From: Virgibacillus sp. SK37
Lineage (GTDB): Bacteria; Bacillota; Bacilli; Bacillales; Amphibacillaceae
NCBI RefSeq assembly: GCF_000725285.1
Contig: NZ_CP007161.1
Coordinates: 2,518,213-2,582,212 of the forward strand
Length of the DNA: 64,000 nucleotides
Reading direction: 5' to 3'
In this document: piece after piece, positions 26,478 through 36,592 of the stretch
Numbering within the stretch: the stretch's first letter is position 1
How the letters are laid out: the number at the start of each line of letters is the position of its first letter
Notes under the pieces: model-generated
Told to the model about the DNA's origin: nothing
Seen by the model: only the letters and a program-made list of their open reading frames with translations
The model's database searches: none
Translations under genes and position numbers: made by a program

Positions 26478-26635
26478 AGTTATATTTAGGCGAATAACGT
26501 TTTACGAGTCGTAACCTCGACGCGCAACCTGAGCTCGATCTATCCCTGTCGAATCCGTAACGTCCCCATAAAAGGAGAAACGCTCGGGTAATATATCGAG
26601 CATTATTTAATTTTTATTAACTTACTACATTACTT

Positions 26636-26663
26636 ATTATAACACATCACGCATTAAAATCAA
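26636..26663 (-). promoter_or_regulatory. ssrA promoter
   Basis: Minus strand TTGATT, 16 bp, TATAAT, placed about 70 bp before the mature tmRNA 5' end, leaving a leader with a small GCTCG/CGAGC hairpin to be removed, probably by RNase P. Confidence 0.75.
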
Positions 26664-26685
26664 CCCATACTCTTTGTTCTAAGTC

Positions 26686-27150
26686 TTACCTCATATGATC
26701 TTTAATCGCACGATCAACATCACGTTTCATTTGTTTACGCTTTAGATCTTCCCGTTTATCGTATTTCTTTTTTCCTTTTCCCAGTCCAATTAAAACTTTA
26801 GCAAATCCATTTTTAATATATATCTTCAGTGGAACTAATGCATAACCCTGCTGCTGTGTAAGCCCAATTAATTTGTCTATCTCTTTACGATGCAGAAGTA
26901 ACTTACGGGTTCTGGTTGGATCATGGTTAAAACGATTGCCTTGCTCATATTCTGCAATATGCAAGTTGATTAGTTTTGCTTCACCTCGATCAATACGAGC
27001 GTGAGCATCTTTAATATTTACTCTGCCAGCGCGGATGGATTTAATTTCAGTACCTTGCAGTACAATACCCGCCTCGTATGTTTCTTCTATAAAATAGTCA
27101 TGTGACGCTTTTCTGTTTACTGCTACAGCGTCTCCTTTTCCCTTTGGCAT
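26686..27150 (-). CDS. smpB: SsrA-binding protein SmpB
   Basis: Binds the tRNA-like domain of tmRNA and takes it to stalled ribosomes. 154 residues with the typical beginning [33 protein letters not shown], conserved [32 protein letters not shown], and a basic tail [27 protein letters not shown] that folds into the decoding centre. Directly upstream of ssrA. In many bacilli rnr lies immediately before smpB; here a metal ABC transporter operon comes between them. Confidence 0.98.
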   Translation of the reverse strand: MPKGKGDAVAVNRKASHDYFIEETYEAGIVLQGTEIKSIRAGRVNIKDAHARIDRGEAKLINLHIAEYEQGNRFNHDPTRTRKLLLHRKEIDKLIGLTQQQGYALVPLKIYIKNGFAKVLIGLGKGKKKYDKREDLKRKQMKRDVDRAIKDHMR

Positions 27151-27225
27151 AAAAACTTCCTCCTACTGCTTGCGTAAAGTTATTTTAACAAAAATAGTAG
27201 TTTTAATCCAATGGTTTCCTTTATG

Positions 27226-27256
27226 TAAAAACGCCACAGGAATAAACCTGTGACGT
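27226..27256 (-). terminator. Terminator after the Mn-type ABC operon
   Basis: Stem CGTCACAGG/CCTGTGGCG with a TTTATT loop, followed on the minus strand by TTTTTAC, just past the binding-protein gene. Confidence 0.82.
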
Positions 27257-27263
27257 CACTCGA

Positions 27264-28208
27264 TTATTCTGTTAAACCTTTAATAATCATATCCATATTC
27301 CACTCAATCATTTTAATATACGTGTCTCCATCCTCGCCTTCTTTCCCAAGAGAATCGGTAAAGATCTTACCTATAATAGGTACCCCGGTTTCATTAGAAA
27401 CTGTTTCCATACTACGAGGATCGATACTTGTTTCTACAAACAAACCAGGTATTTCTCTTTCCACAATAATATCAACTACGTTCTTAATTTGTTCAGGCGT
27501 TCCCTCGTTTTCGGCATTGATTTCCCAGATATATGCAGCTTCAAAATCATAGGCTTCTGAGAAATATTTAAAAGCTCCTTCACTTGTTACAAGCACACGT
27601 TTTTCTTTTGGTATTTCTGCAGCTTTTGTTTCAATTTCTTTATCCAATGCTTCTAATTTTTCAATGTATTCCTCGGCATTTTTTTCGTACGTTTCTTTAT
27701 TATCCGGATCTACCTCAACTAATGCCTTCTTCACATTTTCAGTATATTTAATCCCGTTCTCCACAGCAAGCCAGGCATGTGGATCTTCCTCTCCCTCATG
27801 TGCTCCTGAACGTAATAATTGAGGTTCCACTCCTTCTGTCAATCGGTATACTGGCGCATCTTCATCTGATTTACCTGCAGTCTCAACCATATTCGCAAAC
27901 CAAGAGTTACCTGTTTCCAAGTTAAACCCATTATAAAAAATCATATCTGCATCTGACGTTAACTGTACATCCTCTGGTAATGGCTCGTAAGCGTGGGGGT
28001 CTGTGCCAATTGGTACTAAGCTGTGCACTTCTGCAAGATCTCCTGTGACATTCTTTACAATATCGTAAATGACCGAGTATGTTGTTACGATCTGTAACTT
28101 TCCATCACCCTTAGCTTTAACGTCTTCCGATGCATCATCTCCTCCAGCTGAACATCCTGCAATTAAAAAAATGGCAGCTAAAAATAAAACTAGTAAATTC
28201 TTTTTCAT
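27264..28208 (-). CDS. mntA: Manganese-type ABC transporter binding lipoprotein
   Basis: Cluster A-I metal-binding lipoprotein, 314 residues, with signal peptide and lipobox LIAGC at residue 19. Metal ligands read as His in DPHAYEP, His in DPHAWLA, Glu in TSEGAFKYF and Asp in FTDSLG. This is the His-His-Glu-Asp set of manganese (or iron) binders such as MntA/PsaA/TroA, and it lacks the His-rich loop of the zinc protein at 4000. Last gene of ATPase-permease-binding protein. The substrate is inferred from the ligand set, not proven. Confidence 0.87.
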   Translation of the reverse strand: MKKNLLVLFLAAIFLIAGCSAGGDDASEDVKAKGDGKLQIVTTYSVIYDIVKNVTGDLAEVHSLVPIGTDPHAYEPLPEDVQLTSDADMIFYNGFNLETGNSWFANMVETAGKSDEDAPVYRLTEGVEPQLLRSGAHEGEEDPHAWLAVENGIKYTENVKKALVEVDPDNKETYEKNAEEYIEKLEALDKEIETKAAEIPKEKRVLVTSEGAFKYFSEAYDFEAAYIWEINAENEGTPEQIKNVVDIIVEREIPGLFVETSIDPRSMETVSNETGVPIIGKIFTDSLGKEGEDGDTYIKMIEWNMDMIIKGLTE

Positions 28209-28238
28209 AAGCTGAAACCTCCTTTTATATTGGACTTT

Positions 28239-29096
28239 TTATGAATAGGAAACTCTTTTTTTACGTGAGTTAATTAATTTGCGTAAAACACCATGTTTTG
28301 GTGAAAAAATCAATGTGATGATAAACAAACCTGTTGCTACCAGAACGATTGTTGCTCCAGATGCTAAGTTTGCTTTATAGCTAATGTACAGTCCTAAAAC
28401 AGCAGAGATAATTCCAAATCCTGAAGAGATGAAAAGCATGAACGATAATCTGTTGGTTAGTAAATATGCTGTAGCCGCTGGAGTAATCAGCATAGCAACC
28501 ACTAACACAATTCCAACTGTTTGCAAGGAAGCTACTGTGACCATTGTTAACAATGTCATCAAAAAGTAATGGATAAGCTTCGTTGGTAACCCATATGCTT
28601 GTGCCATCGTTTCGTCAAAGGAGGTAACAAGCAATTCTTTGTAAAATAAATACACACTTGTTAGCACGATGACCCCGATAATTAATGTCATCCACATGTC
28701 TGAGGGTCTAACAGCAAGTACGTTACCAAATAAGATGTGATACAAATCTGTACTGCTCTTCATTAATGTGATTAGGACAATCCCTAAAGCAAAAGCTGCC
28801 GTAAACATAATTCCAATTGATGAATCATTTTTAATTCGGCTATTTTGGCTAATATAACCAATACCTATTGCTGTTAAAACACCGGTGAATACAGCTCCGA
28901 AGAAAAAGTTAATACCAAGAAAATAGGATAGTGCTACACCAGGCAAAACAGCGTGGGAAATAGCATCACCCATTAACGCCATTCCTCTTAAAATAATAAA
29001 ACATCCAATTACTCCACAAATAATTCCAACCATAATAGAAGTCAGTAACGCTTTCTGTAAAAATTCATAATGCATAACTGCTTCAAGAAAATTCAT
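28239..29096 (-). CDS. mntC: Metal ABC transporter permease (Mn type)
   Basis: ABC-3 family permease of 285 residues with about eight membrane segments. Family stretches are RGMALMGDAISHAVLPGVALSYF near residue 38 and TVGIVLVVAMLITPAATAYLL near 200. Overlaps the ATPase gene by 4 nt and precedes the binding protein by 30 bp. Only one permease is present, so a homodimer is expected, unlike B. subtilis mntABCD, which has two permease genes. Confidence 0.9.
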   Translation of the reverse strand: MNFLEAVMHYEFLQKALLTSIMVGIICGVIGCFIILRGMALMGDAISHAVLPGVALSYFLGINFFFGAVFTGVLTAIGIGYISQNSRIKNDSSIGIMFTAAFALGIVLITLMKSSTDLYHILFGNVLAVRPSDMWMTLIIGVIVLTSVYLFYKELLVTSFDETMAQAYGLPTKLIHYFLMTLLTMVTVASLQTVGIVLVVAMLITPAATAYLLTNRLSFMLFISSGFGIISAVLGLYISYKANLASGATIVLVATGLFIITLIFSPKHGVLRKLINSRKKRVSYS

Positions 29097-29836
29097 GATG
29101 ACACCACCAGTTCTTTAAGAAATGAAAGTTGACCTTGATATGCACGTGAAATAGTTTCCGGAGTCATCACTTCGTCTACATTCCCAAATTTTACAAGCTC
29201 CTGATTCAACAATATTAATTGCTGGAAGTAATCATTTGCCTTGCTTAGATCATGGTGCACAACAAGTATGGTCTTACCTTGATCTCTGAGCTCTTTTAAA
29301 ATTTTTATAATAGTTTCTTCACTACTAATATCAATTCCCACAAAAGGTTCATCCAAAAAGAATATTTCTGCCTGTTGTGCTAGTGCTCTTGCGAGGAAAA
29401 CTCGTTGCTGCTGTCCACCAGATAACTCTCCAATTTGGCGATTTTTAAACTCTGACATTCCCACCTTCTCTAGGCATTCCATAGCTAATTGCTTATCTGA
29501 TTTCTTAGGTCTTCTAAACATACGAAGCTTTGGATAGGTACCAATTAAAGCAGTATCTATTACTGAAATAGGGAAATCCCAGTCTATGTTTGATCTCTGT
29601 GGTACATAGGCAAGTTTTTTTCTTGCTAGCTTTACCTCTCCTCCCTGTACTTTAACAGTGCCTTTATCTGAAGGGATTAATCCTAGAATTGACTTCAGTA
29701 AGGTAGATTTCCCAGCTCCATTTGGACCAATTATACCAACAAGACTACCTGGCATGATGGAAAATGAAACATCACGTACTGCTTCTTTACCATAATAAGA
29801 AACATGTAATTGGTCTACAGAAATTGATGTGCCCAC
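29093..29836 (-). CDS. mntB: Metal ABC transporter ATP-binding protein (Mn type)
   Basis: ATPase of 247 residues: Walker A GPNGAGKST (near 36), Q-loop YVPQRSNIDWDFPISV (typical of the Mn/Zn branch), signature LSGGQQQRVFLARALAQ, Walker B IFFLDEPF and switch His in VVHHDLSK. First gene of the three-gene operon; a promoter lies at 29917-29945. The operon sits between rnr and smpB. Confidence 0.92.
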   Translation of the reverse strand: MGTSISVDQLHVSYYGKEAVRDVSFSIMPGSLVGIIGPNGAGKSTLLKSILGLIPSDKGTVKVQGGEVKLARKKLAYVPQRSNIDWDFPISVIDTALIGTYPKLRMFRRPKKSDKQLAMECLEKVGMSEFKNRQIGELSGGQQQRVFLARALAQQAEIFFLDEPFVGIDISSEETIIKILKELRDQGKTILVVHHDLSKANDYFQQLILLNQELVKFGNVDEVMTPETISRAYQGQLSFLKELVVSS

Positions 29837-29916
29837 ACGAACCCTTCCTCTCTATTTATCAGTTACTCACTTGGTTTTTAGCCCGAGTTTAATTAATTAG
29901 CCTACTTCTATTAAGT

Positions 29917-29945
29917 AGTGTAATAGACAAACAGTTCACTGTCAA
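29917..29945 (-). promoter_or_regulatory. Promoter of the Mn-type ABC operon with internal dyad
   Basis: Minus strand TTGACA, 17 bp, TACACT. The spacer contains ACAGT-GA-ACTGT, a small dyad that could be an operator. It does not match the MntR or Zur consensus I know, so the regulator is open. The rest of the 400-bp gap (29946-30185) shows nothing recognisable. Confidence 0.65.
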
Positions 29946-30185
29946 CAATTAATTTTACCTAGTGCAACTTTTAAGCTAATGCAATTATATGCAGTTATTA
30001 ATAAATGATGACAACATATTAAAAAATAATTTAGAAAAAAGTAAATACTAGCGGTTTAAATACTGAATGAATAGGTGTGAAGCTTTGTTACACAGAATTA
30101 TTAATTAAGACCTCGAGGTTGAGATGTTAGAGTGATGTGCTATAAAAATGGTCCATAGATTCTGCTTGATATATTCCTAAGAAAC

Positions 30186-30227
30186 AAAAAAGTGTTGCAC
30201 TGTTAGTTACAGTACAACACTTTTTTT
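30186..30227 (-). terminator. Terminator after rnr
   Basis: Stem AAAAGTGTTG.ACTGT / ACAGT.CAACACTTTT with a TAGTT loop and flanking A/T runs, 12 bp past the rnr stop. Confidence 0.92.
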
Positions 30228-30239
30228 AAAAGTTCTTGA

Positions 30240-32402
30240 TCATTTTTTTCTAGCCTTTATTTTCTTTTTCTTTTTTTGTTTTTCGGCTTGGACCAGTTCA
30301 AAATCTATTGTGCGTTCGTCCGTATTAACTGCGGCAACCTTTACCTTGACTTCATCACCTACACGATAAACTTTAGCTGTCCTCTCACCTATCATCGCGT
30401 GACGTCTTTCATCATAGTGGTAATAGTCATCAGTCAAATAGCTGACATGGATCAGCCCTTCTATCGTGTTTTCAAGCTCTACAAATAAACCAAAGTTTGT
30501 CACCGAACTAATCACACCAACATATTCTTCACCGATTTTATCCTGCATAAACTCTGCTTTTTTCAGATCATCCGTTTCTCGTTCGGCATCCACTGCTGTA
30601 CGCTCTCTCTCCGATGTATGTCTAGCGATCTCAGGCATTGCCTCTTTCCATTTTGCAATAGTTTTCTTATCCATTTTTTTATTAATAAGATAGGTCCTGA
30701 TTAAGCGATGGACGATTAAATCCGGGTACCTTCTAATAGGAGAGGTAAAATGAGTGTAGAACTCTGTTGCTAATCCAAAATGTCCAATGCTCTGAGCATC
30801 ATACTTAGCTTGTTTCATGGAACGGAGCATCAACTTGGATATAATCATTTCCTCTGGTTTATCCTTTGCTTCTTCAATTACTTTTTGTAATGCCTGTGGA
30901 TGAATTTCATTCCCGGTACCCTTCACTATATATCCCAGTCCTGCAAGGAATTCAAAAAATGTCTGCAATTTACCAGCATCCGGATCTTCATGAATACGGT
31001 GTATAAACGGTACGTCCATCCAATGGAAATGTTCAGCGACTGTTTCATTTGCAGCTAGCATGAATTCTTCAATGAGACGCTCACCAACAGATCTTTCACG
31101 TAAAACTACATCCTCTGGCTTCCCTTTATCGTCAACAAGTACTTTTGCTTCCTTAAAATCAAAGTCAATAGCCCCTCTCCCCATCCTTTTTTCGTTTAGA
31201 ATGGTTGCAAGTTCTTCCATTGTTTCAAAGAAGGGCACAAGATCTTTATACTTTTCCCTTGTTTCCTCATCTTTTTCCACAAGAATTTTGTTAACATCCT
31301 TATATGTCATTCTTTCATTTGTCTTAATAACACTTTGGAAAATCTCATGATTAACAACCTCACCTGAAGAGGTGATTTCCATTTCACATCCTAATGTTAA
31401 TCGATCAACCTGCGGATTTAATGAGCAAATTCCATTTGACAGACGGTGAGGTATCATTGGTATAACCCTGTCTACGAGATAAACACTTGTCCCTCTCTCA
31501 AATGCTTCTTTGTCAATAGGACTGTCTTCTTCCACATAATAAGTAACATCGGCAATATACACACCAAGCTTATAATTACCGTTTTCTAGTTTTTTTACAG
31601 AGACAGCATCATCCAGGTCCTTTGCATCCGCTCCGTCTATGGTCACAATTACCTCGTCCCGCAGGTCTCTGCGTTCTTTGATTTCATTCTCTGAAATTTC
31701 TTCAGGAGTATTTGCTGCTTGCTCGAGTACTTCATCCGGAAAATCGACTTGAATACCGTTCTTATGAATAATAGAGATTATATCAATACCAGGATCGTTT
31801 TTGTGACCAAGGATATGAATGATTTCTCCCTCTGCACTCATCCGCCCTTCAGGGTATTTTGTAATACGTGCAATAACTTTATGACCACTAATAGCTCCAT
31901 TCGTCATGTTTTTCGGAATGAAAATATCATTAGGAATCCGCTTGTCATCTGCAATAACAAAGCCAAAGGAGCGGTTATCTTCGAATGTCCCAACAACCTG
32001 AAGAGTTGCACGCTCCAAAATACGGATGACCGTCCCTTCTGGGCGATTGCCGTCTTGATCCTTTTTCTCCAGACGAACTAATACTTTATCATTGTTCATT
32101 GCGGAGGCCAAATCAGAATGGTGGATATATACGTCAGTCTGACCTGGATCCTCAGGGATTAAAAACGCAAACCCTTTTGCATGCATCTGGATTCTTCCGC
32201 GAATAAGGTTCATTTTTTCTGGTAAACCAAAGCGGTTTTTCCTTGTACGTACGAGCTCACCATTCTCTTCCAACTCATTTAGAGCCTTAATGAGTTCCTT
32301 AAATTCAACAGCATCCTCAATATTCAATACTTCTTCTAATTCATCGACAGCTAACGGTTTTGTTCCATTTTCTTTAAAATAATCACGAATTTTTTCTAAC
32401 AT
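30240..32402 (-). CDS. rnr: Ribonuclease R
   Basis: 3'-5' exoribonuclease for structured RNAs; works with SmpB-tmRNA in mRNA decay. Order: N-terminal winged helix ([13 protein letters not shown]), cold-shock domains, RNB catalytic domain with [14 protein letters not shown] (Asp metal ligands, near residue 255), C-terminal S1 domain ([27 protein letters not shown]) and a lysine-rich tail. The open frame extends to 32462; ATG 32402 with AAGAAGGTG upstream gives 720 residues and a normal N-terminus. Follows est by 47 bp in the conserved secG-est-rnr order. Confidence 0.96.
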   Translation of the reverse strand: MLEKIRDYFKENGTKPLAVDELEEVLNIEDAVEFKELIKALNELEENGELVRTRKNRFGLPEKMNLIRGRIQMHAKGFAFLIPEDPGQTDVYIHHSDLASAMNNDKVLVRLEKKDQDGNRPEGTVIRILERATLQVVGTFEDNRSFGFVIADDKRIPNDIFIPKNMTNGAISGHKVIARITKYPEGRMSAEGEIIHILGHKNDPGIDIISIIHKNGIQVDFPDEVLEQAANTPEEISENEIKERRDLRDEVIVTIDGADAKDLDDAVSVKKLENGNYKLGVYIADVTYYVEEDSPIDKEAFERGTSVYLVDRVIPMIPHRLSNGICSLNPQVDRLTLGCEMEITSSGEVVNHEIFQSVIKTNERMTYKDVNKILVEKDEETREKYKDLVPFFETMEELATILNEKRMGRGAIDFDFKEAKVLVDDKGKPEDVVLRERSVGERLIEEFMLAANETVAEHFHWMDVPFIHRIHEDPDAGKLQTFFEFLAGLGYIVKGTGNEIHPQALQKVIEEAKDKPEEMIISKLMLRSMKQAKYDAQSIGHFGLATEFYTHFTSPIRRYPDLIVHRLIRTYLINKKMDKKTIAKWKEAMPEIARHTSERERTAVDAERETDDLKKAEFMQDKIGEEYVGVISSVTNFGLFVELENTIEGLIHVSYLTDDYYHYDERRHAMIGERTAKVYRVGDEVKVKVAAVNTDERTIDFELVQAEKQKKKKKIKARKK

Positions 32403-32449
32403 TTCGTTCACCTTCTTTCTATATAGTGTGTACCCAAAATAAAAATTAA

Positions 32450-33196
32450 TTATTCCTTCCAATCAAGAGTTTCTAAAAATTGATAGACATCTTCAAAAAC
32501 TTGCTCTTTTTCTTTCCCCATTGTTATCACATGGCCTGATTCTTCATACCATTTAATCGTCTTGTGCTCGGATTCAATATGGTCATAAATATAGTTCGCA
32601 CTTTCTGTATTGATCATCTCATCCTTTTGTGCTTGGATGATCATTGCTGGCGTATATACCGTATCTACGTTATTTTTAACTTCTGTAATAAGTGAACCCA
32701 ATTGTTGAAACATTTCTTCTGAATTATCCATTAGATGTTTAACTTCTCTTTTGATATCATCATCTTCTTTGCCATCCAATTCTTTATATTCCTTAGCAAA
32801 TGCCTGAAAACCTTTCGTTAGTTGTGTTTCATTGTCAAAATACATTGGTGAACACATCGTAATAACAGCTTTCGTTTGCGTTGAATAGGCAAGCTTAAGA
32901 CCTAAAACGCCACCAAGAGATAACCCTGCAACGGCAATTTCTTTATATCCTAGCTCTTTTAAGTGGTCAAATCCTGCTTGGACGTCCTCCCACCATTCCT
33001 CGGGTGTGGCCTCAATTAACTTTTCAGGAGGCAACCCATGGCCACGGTATATTGGCGCATGACTTGTATATCCCTTCTTCTCTAAATATCGACCAAGCAT
33101 TCGTACATCAGCAGAATGCCCAGTGAATCCGTGTAATAATAATACGGCACGAGGACCTGCTTCAAACGTAAATGGTTGTGGTGCTTTTACTTTCAT
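32450..33196 (-). CDS. est: Carboxylesterase (Est/YvaK type)
   Basis: Small alpha/beta-hydrolase of the thermostable Est30 family that hydrolyses short-chain esters. Oxyanion motif LLLHGFTGH near residue 20, nucleophile Ser in [10 protein letters not shown] near 93, acid Asp in QAQKDEMIN and His in EESGHVITM near 222. ATG 33196 with TTGGAG 6 nt upstream is preferred to TTG 33208 (248 residues). Conserved between secG and rnr in bacilli, though its physiological substrate is unknown. Confidence 0.93.
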   Translation of the reverse strand: MKVKAPQPFTFEAGPRAVLLLHGFTGHSADVRMLGRYLEKKGYTSHAPIYRGHGLPPEKLIEATPEEWWEDVQAGFDHLKELGYKEIAVAGLSLGGVLGLKLAYSTQTKAVITMCSPMYFDNETQLTKGFQAFAKEYKELDGKEDDDIKREVKHLMDNSEEMFQQLGSLITEVKNNVDTVYTPAMIIQAQKDEMINTESANYIYDHIESEHKTIKWYEESGHVITMGKEKEQVFEDVYQFLETLDWKE

Positions 33197-33340
33197 TTTT
33201 TTCTCCAACTCCTTCTACATTCCCTATTTCTATTCTACCCTTTTTCAACAAAAATAAAGGTCAATTTTATTCTGCGACATACTTATCTGGTAATTTGGTA
33301 ATTGCATAAAGCTTATCAATATAATTTTATAGAAAATGAA

Positions 33341-33369
33341 AAACCCTTAACACTTTTGTGGTAAGGGTT
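33341..33369 (-). terminator. Terminator after secG
   Basis: Stem AACCCTTA...TAAGGGTT with inner CAC/GTG pairs and AAAA loop, followed on the minus strand by TTTTTC. Confidence 0.85.
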
Positions 33370-33374
33370 GTTAC

Positions 33375-33608
33375 TTATTGTAGAATATATGCACTTAAAA
33401 AAGCGAGAATAAAGAACAACGCGCCAGTAACAATTGTGCCACGGTGCAAGAATAAATCCAATCCTCTTGCTTTCTGCTTACCGAATAATTGCTCAGCACC
33501 ACCGGATATCGCTCCGGAAAGCCCTTCACTTTTACCTGATTGTAATAGCACAAATACAATCATAACAATTGCATCAATTACTAATAGAACATGTACTAAA
33601 GCTTCCAT
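33375..33608 (-). CDS. secG: Preprotein translocase subunit SecG
   Basis: Accessory subunit of the SecYEG channel. The real start is ATG 33608 ([43 protein letters not shown]), with GGGGAGG upstream; the longer frame to 33671 lacks an RBS. The 77-residue protein has two hydrophobic helices (residues 3-20 and 52-75) around the conserved [17 protein letters not shown] loop. Head of the conserved secG-est-rnr block. Confidence 0.95.
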   Translation of the reverse strand: MEALVHVLLVIDAIVMIVFVLLQSGKSEGLSGAISGGAEQLFGKQKARGLDLFLHRGTIVTGALFFILAFLSAYILQ

Positions 33609-33784
33609 TAAAGCAAAACCTCCCCTATAACGACAAATAGCTATTCTAACTTTAGCATAATTATGTTTCATATAGCAAGTCTTTTCATTAATATATAGTG
33701 TAGTCCTTGTCCTGGATAAAGTTGGACAGTTATATTATATCAATTTACTATTATAGTATAACCTAGGTAGAGGATGAGAAAAAT

Positions 33785-34699
33785 ATGGAACAGACATTTT
33801 GGGTCACGATGAAGGATGGAACCGAGGTTTTTGTGAGAAAATGGTATAAATCGAACACTCAGCCAAGAGCTGCAATTCAACTTTCTCATGGAATGGTCGA
33901 GCATATCGGACGCTATCATGAATTTGCAGAATATCTTGTGAATGAAGGTTTTGTTGTCTACGGTAATGATCATCGTGGACATGGCTATACTGGAGAAAAA
34001 CAAGGACTAATGGGATATTTTGCGGAAGAGGATGGGTTTGCTAAGACGGCTGACGATCTCTATCAAATAACAGAAGTGATTAAGGCTGAATTTCCCTCTA
34101 TACCAGTATTTTTATTGGGGCATAGTATGGGTTCCTTTTTAGTAAGATATTATTTGCAAAAGTATAGTAAAAATATAAATGGTGTAATATTATCAGGGAC
34201 TGGATATTTCCCTACAGTACAATCATTGGCCGGTAAGCAATTAGCACAGATGTTGCCACCAAAACAAGAGTCAAAATTAATGAACTCGCTCGCTTTTGGA
34301 TCATATAATAAGAAAATCAAGAATCAAAACACTAGCTTTGATTGGCTTTCTGGAGATGAGACTGCAATCCAGAACTATATAGATGATCCTTATACTGGTT
34401 TTATTCCTACCGCCCGGTTTTTTTATGATTTAATGGATGGTTTAATCCAAATTCATAATCGTAAAGACAATAAACAGATTCGAGCCGATGTTCCTATGCT
34501 TATTATAAGTGGGGATGCGGATCCAGTTGGTAATTATTCAAAAGGTATTTGGAAAACAGCTCATATGTTCGAAAGAGCTGGTTTGAAAAACGTAGTCACA
34601 ATGTTGTTCACAGATGGACGCCACGAGCTGTTAAATGAGAAAAATAAAGAAGTGGTTTTTGAAGCCATTAATAATTGGATAAGTCAAAGTATGAAATAG
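33785..34699 (+). CDS. Alpha/beta hydrolase, monoacylglycerol lipase-like
   Basis: Serine hydrolase of 304 residues in the lysophospholipase/monoacylglycerol lipase (Hydrolase_4) group. Oxyanion-region HGMVEHIGRY near residue 36, GNDHRGHGYTG near 60, nucleophile Ser in LLGHSMGSF near 119, Asp in ISGDADPVG near 240 and His in DGRHELLNE near 279. No signal peptide, so cytosolic. Single gene, transcribed away from secG. Exact substrate unknown. Confidence 0.9.
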   Translation: MEQTFWVTMKDGTEVFVRKWYKSNTQPRAAIQLSHGMVEHIGRYHEFAEYLVNEGFVVYGNDHRGHGYTGEKQGLMGYFAEEDGFAKTADDLYQITEVIKAEFPSIPVFLLGHSMGSFLVRYYLQKYSKNINGVILSGTGYFPTVQSLAGKQLAQMLPPKQESKLMNSLAFGSYNKKIKNQNTSFDWLSGDETAIQNYIDDPYTGFIPTARFFYDLMDGLIQIHNRKDNKQIRADVPMLIISGDADPVGNYSKGIWKTAHMFERAGLKNVVTMLFTDGRHELLNEKNKEVVFEAINNWISQSMK

Positions 34700-34774
34700 T
34701 TTATGTAACTTGATTCATACATACGAAAGATATAAACTTAGAAGGTAAGCTAAGAAAGAAAGGTTGGGCTATAA

Positions 34775-36484
34775 TTGGCAAATATACAAGGTATCGCAGC
34801 ATCTTCAGGTATCGCTATAGCTAAGGCATATCATTTGGAAATTCCAGAACTAACATTCGAGAAAGTAACTATAGACAATCCCAATGAAGAAATAGAACGC
34901 CTAGATAAAGCGTTGGAGATTTCAAAACAAGAGCTTGAGAAAATAAAAGAGCATGCCCGAAAAGAAATTGGGGAAGAACATGCCGAAATTTTTTCTGCGC
35001 ATTTATTGGTACTGGGCGATCCGGAATTAATTAACCCTATTAAGGATAAAATAACTTCAGATAATGTTATGGCAGAAACAGCTTTAGAGGAAACTGCCAA
35101 TATGTTCATAGATATGTTTAAAAATATGGATAATGAATACATGCGTGAGCGTGCTGCTGATATTCAGGATGTAACGAAACGTGTGATGGCACATTTACTT
35201 GGGGTTACCTTCCCAAATCCAGCATTGATCGACGAGGAAGTCATTATCATTGCTAATGATTTGACTCCTTCTGATACTGCACAGTTAAATCGTCAGTTTG
35301 TGAAAGGTTTTGCTACTGACATTGGGGGACGTACCTCCCATTCAGCAATCATGGCTCGTTCATTGGAAATTCCTGCAATTGTGGGAACGAAGTCTATTAC
35401 CACCTCTGTAAATAAAGGTGATATGGTGATTGTAGATGGAAATGACGGGATCGTTCTTATCAATCCATCAAATGAAGAATTAGATCACTACCGTAAAAAA
35501 CAGGAAGAATTTGAACAGCAAAAAGAAGAATGGGCAAAATTAAAAGATGAGCCTACCTTCTCACAAGATGGGGTACAGGTTGAACTCGTTGCAAATATAG
35601 GAACTCCTGAAGATATTACAGGCGTAATAAATAATGGCGGCGAAGGTGTCGGTTTATACCGTACTGAATTTTTATATATGGGTAAAAACGAATTACCAAC
35701 AGAAGATGAACAATTCGATGCCTATAAATCTGTTTTGGAACAAATGGACGGTAAGCCAGTAGTTGTTCGAACTCTCGATGTTGGGGGAGACAAAGAGCTA
35801 AATTACCTTGACCTTCCAAAGGAACTAAATCCATTCCTTGGTTTCCGGGCAATTCGCTTTTGTTTAGAAAACGAACATGTTTTCAGACCTCAATTACGTG
35901 CTCTCTTACGTGCAAGCATTTACGGCAACCTGAAAATTATGTTCCCAATGATAGCCACTCTGGAAGAATTTCGTCAGGCAAAAAGTATTCTAATGGAGGA
36001 AAAAGATAACCTTAGAAGTGAAGGTATTGAGGTATCGGATTCTATTGAGGTAGGTATCATGGTAGAAATACCTTCTACTGCAGTGACCGCAAAACAATTC
36101 GCTAAAGAAGTTGACTTCTTCAGTATTGGTACAAATGATTTAATTCAATATACAATTGCTGCAGACAGAATGAATGAGCGTGTTTCTTATCTTTACCAAC
36201 CATACCATCCGGCAATTCTTAATCTGGTGAACAATGTCATTGAAGCAGCACATAGTGAAAATAAATGGGCAGGAATGTGCGGGGAAATGGCTGGAGACTC
36301 TATAGCAATTCCAATTCTACTTGGTTTGGGTTTAGACGAGTTTAGTATGAGTGCTACGTCTATTTTACCAGCCCGTACTCAAATTCGCAGCCTATCCAAA
36401 GAAAAGCTGGCTGCTGCGAAAGACAAGATATTGTCTATGAGCACTGCAGACGAAGTTGTTGAATATATAAACACAATAGGATAA
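34775..36484 (+). CDS. ptsI: PTS enzyme I
   Basis: Phosphoenolpyruvate-protein phosphotransferase, which starts the sugar PTS relay by phosphorylating HPr. TTG start at 34775 follows AGAAAGG. The phospho-His domain has [19 protein letters not shown] (His near 189), and the C-terminal PEP-binding barrel has [20 protein letters not shown]-like [12 protein letters not shown] and the catalytic Cys in GMCGEMAGD. 569 residues is normal. The usual upstream partner ptsH is missing; only the HPr-like crh at 59.9 kb is in the window. Ends at a strong terminator. Confidence 0.96.
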   Translation: MANIQGIAASSGIAIAKAYHLEIPELTFEKVTIDNPNEEIERLDKALEISKQELEKIKEHARKEIGEEHAEIFSAHLLVLGDPELINPIKDKITSDNVMAETALEETANMFIDMFKNMDNEYMRERAADIQDVTKRVMAHLLGVTFPNPALIDEEVIIIANDLTPSDTAQLNRQFVKGFATDIGGRTSHSAIMARSLEIPAIVGTKSITTSVNKGDMVIVDGNDGIVLINPSNEELDHYRKKQEEFEQQKEEWAKLKDEPTFSQDGVQVELVANIGTPEDITGVINNGGEGVGLYRTEFLYMGKNELPTEDEQFDAYKSVLEQMDGKPVVVRTLDVGGDKELNYLDLPKELNPFLGFRAIRFCLENEHVFRPQLRALLRASIYGNLKIMFPMIATLEEFRQAKSILMEEKDNLRSEGIEVSDSIEVGIMVEIPSTAVTAKQFAKEVDFFSIGTNDLIQYTIAADRMNERVSYLYQPYHPAILNLVNNVIEAAHSENKWAGMCGEMAGDSIAIPILLGLGLDEFSMSATSILPARTQIRSLSKEKLAAAKDKILSMSTADEVVEYINTIG

Positions 36485-36495
36485 ATTAAAGAACT

Positions 36496-36530
36496 AAAGA
36501 GTGCTCAGCCATGTTGCTGAGCACTCTTTT
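36496..36530 (+). terminator. Terminator after ptsI
   Basis: Perfect stem AAAGAGTGCTCAGC/GCTGAGCACTCTTT with a 6-nt loop and a T-run on the plus strand. Confidence 0.93.
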
Positions 36531-36592
36531 CCAGTTGCAGCATATATAGGTTGGGGTTCTCCATTGATTCGCAAAAAGGTAATCTTTGTCTC

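Larger units (their letters stand above)
25933..26567 (-). ncRNA. ssrA: tmRNA gene, interrupted by a group I intron
   Basis: Rescues stalled ribosomes with SmpB. The 5' end GGGGACGTTACGGATTCGAC (26567 downward) and 3' end CGTCTCCACCA (to 25933) pair into the tRNA-like acceptor stem, with CCA encoded. The tag frame is at 26442-26477. In the T-arm, GGGTTCGAT (26231-26223) should be followed by TCCCACC, but that lies at 25949, after 273 extra bases. Removing 25950-26222 rebuilds GGGTTCGATTCCCACC and a 362-nt RNA, close to the 360 nt of B. subtilis tmRNA. smpB lies just upstream. Confidence 0.96.

Noticed and set aside
30001-30180. Extra gene or leader RNA between the Mn-type operon and rnr
   Set aside because: AT-rich, no open frame with RBS and no stable conserved structure seen.
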